A stretch of DNA of 64,000 nt from Rossellomorea vietnamensis. GTDB taxonomy: Bacteria > Bacillota > Bacilli > Bacillales > Bacillaceae_B. The notes beneath the pieces are model-generated. The model saw nothing but the letters and a program-made list of their open reading frames with translations. It was not told where the DNA came from and did not search any database. Within the stretch, counting starts at the first letter, position 1, and every line of letters starts with the position of its first letter. The translations under genes were made by a program, and so were the position numbers. Shown here in pieces: positions 35,598 through 43,577 of the stretch. The DNA lies in the NCBI RefSeq assembly GCF_008180615.1, contig NZ_VTEH01000004.1:22328-86327 (forward strand), read 5' to 3'.

Positions 35598-36552
35598 GTT
35601 TTCTCTTCAGCAGCATCGTCCCGATCAGGACATAAAGAATCAAACCAATGACAGTCAAACCGGCAATCAGATACTTTGCCTCCAGGGACAGAGTCGAAGG
35701 TGTGATGAAGCCCTCGATGATCCCGGCTATCACAAACAGCGGTATGGTTCCCAGAAGCAGCAGGACAGATCGTTTTGCCTGCTGCTTTAATACATATCCG
35801 CGTGAATAAGCACCGGGAACAAAAAGCTTATAGCCCATGAGAAGCCCGGCACCTCCGGCAATGAAAATCGCGGTCAGCTCGATCATGCCGTGGGGAACGA
35901 TGTAGGCCCAGAATTCATAGCTTTTTCCGTAGTGCCAGAATAGTGCGGCAATCGCACCGACAATGATTCCGTTATATATCAGCACATAGACGGTCAACAG
36001 GCCGAATGTGATTCCGCCGGCAAACGCGAGGAAAGCCACTTGAATATTGTTCGTCATAATGGTGGCCGACATCATCGGCGAATCGACCTCGCCTTCATTT
36101 TCGCCGAGCCTGTCAGGATCAAAGCTTTGCGCAATATTTTCCGGAAGGACAGAATAAACATGCAGCGGGTCATCGGCTACTGCAAAAAAGCTCCCCAATC
36201 CGCCGATGGTAAACAGGATCATAGCAACGGCAATCATCTTCCACTGCTGAAGGAACAGCCCGATGAACGTGACACCGAAGAAATGCCGGATCTGCTTCAG
36301 ACTGGAAACTTGGTCACGGTAAAGAAGATTATGAGATTTAGAGACGAGTTCGTTCAAGTAAGGTGTGACTTCTTCCTGGGGATAATAGGTCTGGCTGTAT
36401 GAGAGATTCTGTGCGGCTTTCTGATAAAGCCGGCTGAAGCGGTTGATGTCGGCTCCTTTTATCTTGCTCTTTCGCTTATGCATTGTGGCTATCAGATCCT
36501 CCAGCTCTTTCCAATCCTGGCGGTGATGCTGGATGAATTGCCTTGAGTTCAT
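35575..36552 (-). CDS. SpoIIM-family (DUF95) membrane protein
   Basis: The 325-residue protein is a stage II sporulation protein M family member. A helical cytosolic N-terminus (HHRQDWKELEDLIA near residue 7) leads to 5-6 membrane helices, including the conserved FWHYGKSYEFWAYIVPHGMIELTAIFIAGGAGL. SpoIIM itself helps engulfment, but this member is twice as long as a minimal one and groups with MoxR/DUF58/RDD clusters. I chose ATG after AGCAGGTG. It converges on and overlaps the DUF58 gene and diverges from the RDD gene. Confidence 0.85.
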   Translation of the reverse strand: MNSRQFIQHHRQDWKELEDLIATMHKRKSKIKGADINRFSRLYQKAAQNLSYSQTYYPQEEVTPYLNELVSKSHNLLYRDQVSSLKQIRHFFGVTFIGLFLQQWKMIAVAMILFTIGGLGSFFAVADDPLHVYSVLPENIAQSFDPDRLGENEGEVDSPMMSATIMTNNIQVAFLAFAGGITFGLLTVYVLIYNGIIVGAIAALFWHYGKSYEFWAYIVPHGMIELTAIFIAGGAGLLMGYKLFVPGAYSRGYVLKQQAKRSVLLLLGTIPLFVIAGIIEGFITPSTLSLEAKYLIAGLTVIGLILYVLIGTMLLKRKPTAVPGS

Positions 36553-36638
36553 TAAAACACCTGCTTTTAGTAGTTTTCTAGTATAAAGGGATTTAAGATA
36601 ATCCATCATTATCCAAACAATTCAACTAAGTTATCCAC

Positions 36639-36754
36639 GGCCAGCGTCCAGCCCCTAGGGGTCAAATAACCCTCATAGAATAAAAGGAATAGCGCCTTTT
36701 TTTCTATGAGGAACATTTGCCTGTCGGAGCTAACCAGGGCGCTTGCGCTTTTGT
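36639..36754. repeat. Dispersed element C, copy 2 (left end missing)
   Basis: It starts at CAGCGTCCAGCCCC, contains the inverted arms around CTCATAGAA/TTCTATGAG and ends in GGGCGCTTGCGCTTTT. It lies between the divergent SpoIIM and RDD genes, upstream of both. Confidence 0.85.
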
Positions 36755-36830
36755 TCTAGGAATTAGACAATTATTGGATGGTTCCGTCATCCCTATTATA
36801 GTACAAATTTAAGGAAATGAGGAATCAGAA

Positions 36831-37640
36831 ATGCAAGAAGAACAGGTTGATATAAAAACCCCCGAATATGTATCCCTTCAATTCCAAGCGGCAGGGCTCG
36901 GAAGCAGGGCCGCTGCCTTCCTAATCGATCAGCTGCTCCTTGCCATCATCAATTTTGCCGTGATCATCGGCCTTGTATTGTTTATGGATTTGCAGAGCAG
37001 TTATATCTATTTCTTCGAAGAATCGCCGATCAGCTCAGGAGCGATTGCCATCACAGTAATCGTGTTGTTTGTGATCAACTGGGGGTACTTTTTCGCTTAT
37101 GAATTTTTTTCAGGAGGAAAGACACTGGGGAAATCGATTATCGGAATCCGGGTGATCCAGGATAACGGCCAAAGCATCACCCTTTTATCGAGCTTCATCC
37201 GAAATCTTTTGCGAATCATTGATATGCTGCCGTTCTATTATATTGTCGGCATGCTGATGATTTTCTTTCATGGAAAGCACAAGCGCCTGGGAGATTTGAC
37301 TGCCGGGACCGTTGTGGTTCATGAAAGAAAGAAAAAATCGAAGAGAAAGACCGGTATCGAAAAAGTAATAGCTTCAAGAGGGTTGAGCCGAAACAGCGTC
37401 ACATTCGAGGAAGGATCATTAAAGCCGCTGCAGGCAAAAGAGTGGAAACTCCTCAAAACCTATACCCAGCGCTTTACCGGAGTCGAACAGAATCAAAGGC
37501 TGGTCCTCACGAAGCAAGTCGCAGAAATCATCCTGCCGAAAATCGGGATGGAAATCGAAAGACAAACAGAAGAAGAGCTCGAAAATATCCTCCTCGTCAT
37601 CTACCTTAACATGAAAGATGAGTGGGAATTTGAACTTTGA
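36831..37640 (+). CDS. RDD family membrane protein
   Basis: The 269-residue protein has the RDD domain: three to four membrane helices, the motif GSRAAAFLIDQLLLA near residue 24 (R and D) and the late RNLLRIIDMLPFYYI near residue 123 followed by KRLGDLTAGTVVV. A soluble C-terminal extension of about 100 residues follows. RDD proteins cluster with SpoIIM, DUF58 and MoxR; some act as ion antiporters. GGAATCAG lies ahead of the ATG. Confidence 0.88.
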   Translation: MQEEQVDIKTPEYVSLQFQAAGLGSRAAAFLIDQLLLAIINFAVIIGLVLFMDLQSSYIYFFEESPISSGAIAITVIVLFVINWGYFFAYEFFSGGKTLGKSIIGIRVIQDNGQSITLLSSFIRNLLRIIDMLPFYYIVGMLMIFFHGKHKRLGDLTAGTVVVHERKKKSKRKTGIEKVIASRGLSRNSVTFEEGSLKPLQAKEWKLLKTYTQRFTGVEQNQRLVLTKQVAEIILPKIGMEIERQTEEELENILLVIYLNMKDEWEFEL

Positions 37641-37647
37641 TCGTTTA

Positions 37648-37690
37648 TCGCATTAAGCCCAAAGAGGGAGTGATCCTCGTTGGGCTTTGA
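37648..37690 (+). terminator. Terminator-like hairpin after the RDD gene
   Basis: TTAAGCCCAAAGAGGG...CCTC...GTTGGGCTTTGACTTTTT. Its layout resembles palindrome family B but with changed arms. Confidence 0.6.
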
Positions 37691-37734
37691 CTTTTTATAA
37701 TAGTAACAGGGACAGACGGAAAGCCCTCTCTGGT

Positions 37735-38150
37735 GACCGACGCAGCTCCAACTTCGTACATATCTCAGCAAAAATCTATCGCTCCCGACCGAAACAGGCC
37801 CAACATCTTACATATCTCAGTGAAAATCCATCGCTCCCGACCGATGTGACCCCAACCTCATACATATCTCAATAATAAAGGACCCCTCCCGACCGAAGCA
37901 GTCCCAACATCGTACATATCTCAACAAAAATCTATCGCTCCCGACCGAAGCAGGCCCAACATCGTACATATCTCAGTGAAAATCCGCCGCTCCCGGCCGA
38001 AGCAGGCCAAACATCGTACATATCTCAGTGAAAATTCGCCGCTCCCGACCGAAGCAGGCCCAACATCGTACATATCTCAGCACAAATCCACCGCTCCCGA
38101 CCGAAGCGGCACCAAAATTATATACATCCACAACAAAACTCCCCACGCCT
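37735..38150. repeat. 8-copy tandem array with 52-bp period
   Basis: The landmark TACATATCTCA occurs at 37757, 37809, 37861, 37913, 37965, 38017 and 38069 (every step 52 bp) and a diverged TACATCC at 38123. The rest of the unit reads CGCTCCCGACCGAAGCAGG then CCCAACATCG. The sequence shares nothing with the 53-bp array at 12.6-13.5 kb. It sits between convergent genes. Confidence 0.95.
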
Positions 38151-38168
38151 GCCCGAAGTAACAGTAAT

Positions 38169-38213
38169 TAAAAGAGCAGAAAAGGGAAAGACCTTCCCTT
38201 TTCTGCTCTTTAA
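38169..38213. terminator. Two-way terminator
   Basis: AAAGAGCAGAAAAGGGAAAG pairs with CTTCCCTTTTCTGCTCTTT. A and T runs on both sides allow use by the RDD side and by the exopolysaccharide operon. Confidence 0.85.
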
Positions 38214-38236
38214 ACCATTTGCCAGTCAGCTTTATG

Positions 38237-39199
38237 CTATTGCTCCACATAGTATTTAAACGTTTCAAGGTCGACATCATGATAAATCTGGTACCTTGGA
38301 ATCTCGTAAAGATGGTGGTCTCTTGTCGCAGCTTCATCTACAACGGTAAACGCCATCTTGAAACCGAGCTCTTTCAGAACGCTGATGGTGTCTGGGGAAT
38401 ATTCGCCGTAGGGATAAGCGAAAGCAAGGTTTTCTCCGTTGAGGTTATGGATACTGGTTTTAAGGTCGTTATAGATATCATCTTGAGATTTTGCCACCAG
38501 GTAGGAAGGATGATTTCCCCACTCATCCACCGGTTTGTTTTCGTCCCTTTTATGGTAGTTGTAAGTGTGGCTTTGATAATCGAACACATCGCAGCTCTTC
38601 TCCATTTCTTTCTTGCTGAGGTATTGCGAAAGTTTAGGAGAGAAGGAGTATCTCTTATTCGTGATTGCTCCCGTTACGATGAAATTCGCGGCCTTGAACC
38701 CATACTTTTTCATAATCGGGTAGGCTTCCTCGTAGTTGTCTTTGAAACCATCGTCAAAAGTGAGGACCACACTCTTATCAGGAACATCAATCTCTCCATT
38801 TAAAAAAGCGTAAAGCTCTTTAAGAGTGAGCGTCTCATAGCCATTATCATGCAGGTACTTCATATGTTTCGCAAATTCCTCCGTAAACACAATCATCGAG
38901 TTCACTTCTCCATCGATATAGTGGGCTTTTTCCATGTCCTCCTGGCTCAGGATGCGGTGATAGGTAAGGATGGGGATGGAGTCCGCTTCATCTCCATCGA
39001 ATGCAAATTCCCGCACCTCCATCTCAGAGCCTCTCACGCACGCTTCCATTTCCGCCTTCTCTACAGCAGGAAAGACACCGTCGTGTTCTTCCGCCAGCAG
39101 GGAATATTCTTCGATCGTTAGGCTGAATCCGACCGCAATGATGCTCAATAAGGTGAAAAAACCGACGGCAAATGCTGTTTTTCCAAAGGTGTTTTTCAT
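38237..39199 (-). CDS. Polysaccharide N-deacetylase (IcaB/PgaB-like), membrane-anchored
   Basis: The 320-residue protein has an N-terminal membrane anchor and a NodB/CE4 deacetylase domain. The metal-binding motif VVLTFDDGFKDNYEEAYP is near residue 140 and the histidine motif YQSHTYNYH near residue 215. The PYGEY loop comes near residue 270. It would remove acetyl groups from the polymer made by the adjacent synthase. I start it at the ATG overlapping the synthase stop (ATGA) behind GGAAAGGAGTCG. It is the last gene of a three-gene operon. Confidence 0.88.
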   Translation of the reverse strand: MKNTFGKTAFAVGFFTLLSIIAVGFSLTIEEYSLLAEEHDGVFPAVEKAEMEACVRGSEMEVREFAFDGDEADSIPILTYHRILSQEDMEKAHYIDGEVNSMIVFTEEFAKHMKYLHDNGYETLTLKELYAFLNGEIDVPDKSVVLTFDDGFKDNYEEAYPIMKKYGFKAANFIVTGAITNKRYSFSPKLSQYLSKKEMEKSCDVFDYQSHTYNYHKRDENKPVDEWGNHPSYLVAKSQDDIYNDLKTSIHNLNGENLAFAYPYGEYSPDTISVLKELGFKMAFTVVDEAATRDHHLYEIPRYQIYHDVDLETFKYYVEQ

Positions 39200-40545
39200 G
39201 CTCTTTCGACTCCTTTCCAAGCGACTTTTCCGGATCTTTCAAGCTTATCCCAGGCGTGTGGGCTGTGAAAGTAGGCCAAGGTTCCATACACAACGAACGA
39301 TAAGTTGATCAGCATTCGAAACACGATGATATCAACCGGCAGGAAGAGTATAAATCTCAGCAGATCCTTCTTTGAAAATCGCAATCCATGCAGGTAGCTG
39401 ACAAACATGGTCGTCAAGCTTTGATAGATGAACAGAAGGAAGGCGCCTGACATCAGCATTAGCAGCAACGTGAGCTGGCCGCCGTTCATATAAAGCATCA
39501 GGGGAGTTAGCAATACCGGAAACGCGCTGAGTGTACCGATCATAAACTGATCAACCAAGAAGAACACCGAAAACGTTTTAGGCAGCTTCCGGAAAAAATC
39601 CTTCCGATAATAAATCAGGCAGTCAATGAAAGCTTTCTGCCAGCGGACTCTCTGTTTGAACATGTTTTTCAGTGTGCTCGGGCATTCCGTGTAGCAGAGA
39701 GCAGTGGGAACAAAAATGATGCTCTCCTTGCTGCCGCGTTCTTTGATCCATTTATGAAGCTTGAGAGTGATATCCATGTCTTCTCCGACCGTCTTCCGGA
39801 ATCCTTTTATACCAAAAAGAGTTTCTCGCCTGAACGCCCCGAAGGCTCCGGCAATGACGGTGATTGAATTCATTGCTGCCTGTGCTCTTTTATGTAAGTA
39901 AAAAGAAGACAAGTACTGCAGGAACTGAAATTTAATGACATTGTTGACTTTAAGGGTGGGTTTCAGATTTTCCAGAGAGCCGTTGAACGCTTGTGAAATC
40001 AACACATTTCCTCCGCAGGCCACGACGCCCTTTCTCTGGAAGGCGGAATTCATTTCGTTCAGCGAGTTTTTTTCTAAAATACTGTCGGCATCAAGAGTAA
40101 TGACAACTTCTTTTTCGCTGAAATTAATGCCCGCATTCAGGGAGTCCGCTTTTCCTCCATTTTTCTTGTTGATGACAAAGATGGAGGGATACTTCTGCGA
40201 TTGATAAAAAGCGGTGACTCTTTCATGCTTCAGCCGGGTGTCGACCATACGGGTCGCGGGTTTCAGCAGGAGAGCCTCATTTAAAACTTCCAGCGTCCGG
40301 TCCTTCGAGCCGTCATTAACGATAAGAAGCTCAGCGTCCTCATAGGCAACCCGGTTGAATCCCCCGATGCAGTTCTCAATGACCTTTTCCTCATTATAAG
40401 CAGGGACAATGACAGAAAAACTGTGCATCTTCGTGATCTTGTTCTTATGTTTATTTTCATCCTTGAACAGGGGGATCAGGACATATAGAGTTTGAAATAG
40501 GACAAAAGATAAAAACACGGCAAACGTGATATAAAGCAAAGTCAT
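39196..40545 (-). CDS. Membrane glycosyltransferase, PgaC/IcaA-like polysaccharide synthase
   Basis: The 449-residue family 2 glycosyltransferase has an N-terminal helix and a catalytic domain with ELLIVNDGSKD near residue 95, the metal-binding TLDADSILEKNS near residue 155 and the processivity motif QRVRWQKAF near residue 295. Four C-terminal helices complete it. This is the plan of poly-beta-1,6-N-acetylglucosamine synthases. The deacetylase partner supports that product, though other beta-glycans are possible. AAGGAGGAAAAAC precedes the ATG. Confidence 0.88.
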   Translation of the reverse strand: MTLLYITFAVFLSFVLFQTLYVLIPLFKDENKHKNKITKMHSFSVIVPAYNEEKVIENCIGGFNRVAYEDAELLIVNDGSKDRTLEVLNEALLLKPATRMVDTRLKHERVTAFYQSQKYPSIFVINKKNGGKADSLNAGINFSEKEVVITLDADSILEKNSLNEMNSAFQRKGVVACGGNVLISQAFNGSLENLKPTLKVNNVIKFQFLQYLSSFYLHKRAQAAMNSITVIAGAFGAFRRETLFGIKGFRKTVGEDMDITLKLHKWIKERGSKESIIFVPTALCYTECPSTLKNMFKQRVRWQKAFIDCLIYYRKDFFRKLPKTFSVFFLVDQFMIGTLSAFPVLLTPLMLYMNGGQLTLLLMLMSGAFLLFIYQSLTTMFVSYLHGLRFSKKDLLRFILFLPVDIIVFRMLINLSFVVYGTLAYFHSPHAWDKLERSGKVAWKGVERA

Positions 40546-40557
40546 TGTTTTTCCTCC

Positions 40558-41421
40558 TTACTGCTTCTGAAAAACCTGCTGCTGGTAAACACGGACATGG
40601 TCTATGAGCATTTCTTTAGGAAACTCTTCATTCGGATCGGGATCTCCAGGCCAGTCCCCGCCGATCGCTGTATTCAAATAGAGATACATCGGTACGTCTG
40701 GAGAGTGCTCTTCAGATTGAAACACGACATTCCCGTCCAGGGTCCAGGTTAATTTTCCCGGTTCCCAAATCAGTCCGTAATCATGAAATTCCTTAGTGAA
40801 ATCAAGCTGTTCACTGATATAGTGGGAATAATCTCTCTGCCGTTCTCCCTTATCATCTTCCCAATGAACGACTTGGAAGTATTCGTTCGGCTTCTGCCCT
40901 AAAAAGTCCATGATATTGATTTCCGGCAGCCAATCTTCTTCGCTTGGGACCATCCAGAAAGCGGGGAACAATCCTTGGCCTTCTGGGAGCTTGGCTCTGA
41001 TTTCAACCATTCCATACCGGAATTGAAATTTATTTTCTGTTGTGACGGCACCGGATGTGTAATCGCGGCCTCTGTAGGTTTCTTTCTTGCTTTCAATTTT
41101 CAGATGGCCATCCATCACTTCCACATTGGAAGGGGAATAGTATTGTAACTCTTCATTTTTCTCTGACGGCCAATCCTGCGCATTCCAGTTGGCAAGAGAG
41201 TCAGCGTCAGAAAACTCATCATGCCAGACAAGCGTCCAGCCATCGATTTTCGTCTCTTTTTCCTCCCACTCTTCCTTGAGGTTCTTCGGTTGAGGCTTTT
41301 CCACACCCTCCGCTTTAGCAGTAGGCTGTGAGTTTTTGGTAAGATCCTTGAAAAACTCCTTTTGAGTACTGCAGCCGGAGAGCAGAATGGCTATGGCTAG
41401 TATCACACTTAGGCTTCGCAT
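40558..41421 (-). CDS. GH16 family glycoside hydrolase, lipoprotein
   Basis: The 287-residue protein has a lipoprotein signal (ILLSGCSTQ) and a GH16 jelly-roll domain: LVWHDEFSDADSLANWN near residue 64, FRYGMVEIRAKLPEGQGLFP near residue 135 and LTWTLDGNVVFQSEEHSPDVP near the end. The catalytic strand, normally E-x-D-x(1-2)-E, here reads EINIMDF: the nucleophile glutamate is kept, the middle Asp is Asn and the acid/base Glu is Asp. It is the first gene of the exopolysaccharide operon and may trim or bind the polymer. GGGAGGTAATACG precedes the ATG. Confidence 0.88.
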   Translation of the reverse strand: MRSLSVILAIAILLSGCSTQKEFFKDLTKNSQPTAKAEGVEKPQPKNLKEEWEEKETKIDGWTLVWHDEFSDADSLANWNAQDWPSEKNEELQYYSPSNVEVMDGHLKIESKKETYRGRDYTSGAVTTENKFQFRYGMVEIRAKLPEGQGLFPAFWMVPSEEDWLPEINIMDFLGQKPNEYFQVVHWEDDKGERQRDYSHYISEQLDFTKEFHDYGLIWEPGKLTWTLDGNVVFQSEEHSPDVPMYLYLNTAIGGDWPGDPDPNEEFPKEMLIDHVRVYQQQVFQKQ

Positions 41422-41444
41422 CTTCGTATTACCTCCCAGAGTAT

Positions 41445-41579
41445 ATTCTTTATTAAGAACGGTGATTTCAAAAAAATAGGTTAGTAAATAAGTGGGTGTT
41501 TTGGTTCTATATTAAGAACGAGAGAGCCGAAAAAATATCCCTTCCAGTTAAAAAGGGGAGTTTGTTCTTTAATGAGAAC
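41445..41579. promoter_or_regulatory. Three copies of an operator-like dyad GTTCT-N6-AGAAC
   Basis: Sites at 41445-41460 (ATTCT-TTATTA-AGAAC), 41504-41519 (GTTCT-ATATTA-AGAAC) and 41564-41579 (GTTCT-TTAATG-AGAAC) lie upstream of the exopolysaccharide operon. They are spaced 59 and 60 bp. The innermost site is only 24 bp from the GH16 start codon. They look like binding sites for one dimeric regulator. Confidence 0.7.
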
Positions 41580-41780
41580 ACTATATGACGAGTTTAGCAG
41601 ACAGTATACTCTCTGTCTACAAATATACTCATGAAGTCTCAAAAAAATTCTATGTATCCTGAAGTATTTGTTTCATTATGTCGGAGGAATAACACGAGTT
41701 GGAAAAAAGAGTGTTCGTTATAATGGAATTACCCGGCTGGAGAGCTCCTAAACCTAAAGGGTAAAAAAAGCTCTTTATCG

Positions 41781-41823
41781 CTTTAAAGCACGAAGAGGGA
41801 CAGTCCCTTTTAGTGCGTTAATG
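41781..41823. repeat. Palindrome family B, copy 3
   Basis: CTTTAAAGCACGAAGAGGGAC / A / GTCCCTTTTAGTGCGTTAATG; the right arm has a few mismatches. It lies next to the trhO terminator. Confidence 0.8.
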
Positions 41824-41828
41824 CATTA

Positions 41829-41861
41829 AAAAAGCTTGAGAGCCGGGGCCCTCAAGCTTTG
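41829..41861 (-). terminator. Terminator of trhO (reverse strand)
   Basis: On the reverse strand AAAGCTTGAGGGC pairs with GCTCTCAAGCTTT and runs into TTTTTAATG. Confidence 0.8.
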
Positions 41862-41873
41862 TCGTATAGGAGA

Positions 41874-42848
41874 TTATGCATTCACCGCATGATCTTCTTC
41901 TTCAATTCGTTTCAATCTTTCTGCTACTTCTTCTTGAGAGAGGTTGTGCTCCATCACGTAGCGGTTCTCTTCATGAGTACGGCATTCGTGAGAACAGCTT
42001 CTCATATATTTATGCTCGTTTTCTTCAGAGCAAAGAATTTTCTTGTTACATGGAGGGTATGCACAGTTCACATAGCGCTCACAAGGCTCACCTGTATAGT
42101 AATCTTTACCGACAACCACGTGCTCTTTGCGGTTTACCGGCACAGCAATCCGCTCATCAAATACATACAACTGTCCGTCCCACAGGTCACCTTGAACCTC
42201 AGGGTCATAGCCGTATGTCACGATTCCGCCGTGCAGCTGGGCAACATCCTCGAAGCCTTCACGCTTCAGCCAGCCTGAGAATTTTTCGCAGCGGATACCG
42301 CCTGTGCAGTAAGTGATGACTTTTTTGCCTTCGAGCATTTCTTTATTATCACGGACCCAGTCAGGAAGATCACGGAAGTTCTCGATATCCGGTCTGATCG
42401 CACCTCTGAAGTGCCCCAAGTCATATTCATAATCATTTCTTGCATCTAGCAAGATAGTATCTTCACGCTGAATCTGCTCATAGAAATCTTTCGGGCTCAA
42501 GTATTCACCAGTGATTTCATGAGGGTTGACATCGTCTTCAAGACGAAGCGTCACCAATTCTTGGCGATATTTCACTTTTAATTTCTTAAAAGCATGTTCT
42601 TCCACTTCATCAATCTTAAAAACTGTATCATGGAAGCGGTGATCATTCTTCATCATTTCCATATATTGATCTGTAGCTTCCACCGTACCGGAAACCGTTC
42701 CGTTGATTCCTTCAGAAGCAATCAGGATGCGGCCTTTAAGCCCCATTTCTTCACAACGTTTCTTGTGGTACTTCGTGTAAGCCTCAGGATCCTCAATTGT
42801 TACATAGTTGTAGTACAGAAGGACTCTGTAAGGTTTTGTTTCGCTCAT
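41874..42848 (-). CDS. trhO: tRNA uridine(34) hydroxylase TrhO (rhodanese-like)
   Basis: The 324-residue protein matches TrhO/YceA-family enzymes, which make the 5-hydroxyuridine step of wobble modification in tRNA. An N-terminal domain ([13 protein letters not shown]) precedes a rhodanese domain whose active-site loop is [15 protein letters not shown] near residue 176, with the catalytic cysteine. The C-terminal part carries several Cys/His residues ([13 protein letters not shown]). I chose the ATG spaced 7 bases after AGGTGGA; an in-frame GTG overlaps that site. Confidence 0.9.
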   Translation of the reverse strand: MSETKPYRVLLYYNYVTIEDPEAYTKYHKKRCEEMGLKGRILIASEGINGTVSGTVEATDQYMEMMKNDHRFHDTVFKIDEVEEHAFKKLKVKYRQELVTLRLEDDVNPHEITGEYLSPKDFYEQIQREDTILLDARNDYEYDLGHFRGAIRPDIENFRDLPDWVRDNKEMLEGKKVITYCTGGIRCEKFSGWLKREGFEDVAQLHGGIVTYGYDPEVQGDLWDGQLYVFDERIAVPVNRKEHVVVGKDYYTGEPCERYVNCAYPPCNKKILCSEENEHKYMRSCSHECRTHEENRYVMEHNLSQEEVAERLKRIEEEDHAVNA

Positions 42849-43367
42849 ATTCAATTCCACCTATCGATTTATATTTGCAAGATATAAATGCAATATGCCA
42901 TTTCTCTTACGATTGTCTATTATAGCAAAAAAACGCAAAAAATATTAGTGTAATTTTTAACATTGTATGTACAAGTAAAAAAACGATGGTTCTGAAACAT
43001 CATTGCGAGTGGATTACGGCCCGGACCTGGGACTCATCGGGGCTGGCAGCAATCCAGTTCCAGAGGCCGGTGATTTTGTTTCCTCAATTTCCCCAGCAAA
43101 ATGAGTTTGCCCTGCAATTAACGGAAAAAACTTCCCTTATTTTTCTGCTCCAAGTTCCTCAATTCAAGACGTGACTTAAAATTACACTCTTTTAGAACGT
43201 GCCTAGCGCAGAACACCTATTTTGTACCAATTAACGCTCCGAGGGCTCCAAGATAAATCGACAAAATTCGGGGTGTGACTGTCACCAAAGGAAAAATGCG
43301 AACTTCCTTCATTAAAGCACCAAAAGAAACTGCATTTCTAAAATGTGCTGAAAACCAAGTCTGCGGC
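42849..43367. other. Intergenic region with decayed sequence
   Basis: No credible gene. A forward frame at 42986-43174 has no ribosome binding site and no recognisable content. A copy of repeat family A lies near its end. Confidence 0.5.
43258..43285. repeat. Dispersed repeat family A, copy 5
   Basis: TCGACAAAATTCGGGGTGTGACTGTCAC, in the same orientation as the 4.2-kb pair. Confidence 0.8.
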
Positions 43368-43396
43368 TTGTGTTCCCAAAACGACAAGTGTAAAAT
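43368..43396 (+). promoter_or_regulatory. Sigma-A-type promoter of the diguanylate cyclase
   Basis: TTGTGT, 17 bases, TAAAAT. The spacing is ideal. Transcription would begin near 43403, just before the riboswitch. Confidence 0.65.
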
Positions 43397-43425
43397 ATAG
43401 GTAATAAGAACTAGCAGAGATGAAT

Positions 43426-43505
43426 AATGGGCAAATCAGTCGAAAGGCTGGGACGCAAAACTACAGGGGCTATAATCCGCAGGGATATGCCAGCCAGTTG
43501 CACAA
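43426..43505 (+). ncRNA. c-di-GMP-I (GEMM-I) riboswitch ahead of a diguanylate cyclase
   Basis: It reads GGGCAAATCAGTC, the GAAA tetraloop hairpin, GGCTGGGACGCAAAACTACAGGGGC and the 3' part ATGCCAGCCAGTTGC. This is the standard c-di-GMP-I layout, and the core GACGCAAAACTAYAGGGGC is shared with the copy at 1.6 kb. It lies between a sigma-A-type promoter and a small terminator hairpin ahead of the GGDEF gene, so the cyclase's own product probably controls its transcript. Confidence 0.92.
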
Positions 43506-43512
43506 ACATGTA

Positions 43513-43538
43513 CAGCGCGCCCTTTTGAGTGCGTTTTT
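43513..43538 (+). terminator. Expression-platform terminator hairpin of the riboswitch
   Basis: AGCGCGC pairs (with G-U pairs) with GTGCGTT across an 8-base loop, followed by TTTAAT. It is weak, as expected of a conditional terminator. Confidence 0.55.
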
Positions 43539-43577
43539 AATTTGCCTTAGACCAGATGAGTTAGGGAGAGAAGAGTT

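Noticed and set aside
38219..38803. Forward 194-codon frame inside the deacetylase gene
   Set aside because: It is antisense to a protein with clear deacetylase motifs and has no start signals.
42986..43174. Forward 62-codon frame ahead of the diguanylate cyclase
   Set aside because: No ribosome binding site and no recognisable domain; the region looks like decayed intergenic DNA.
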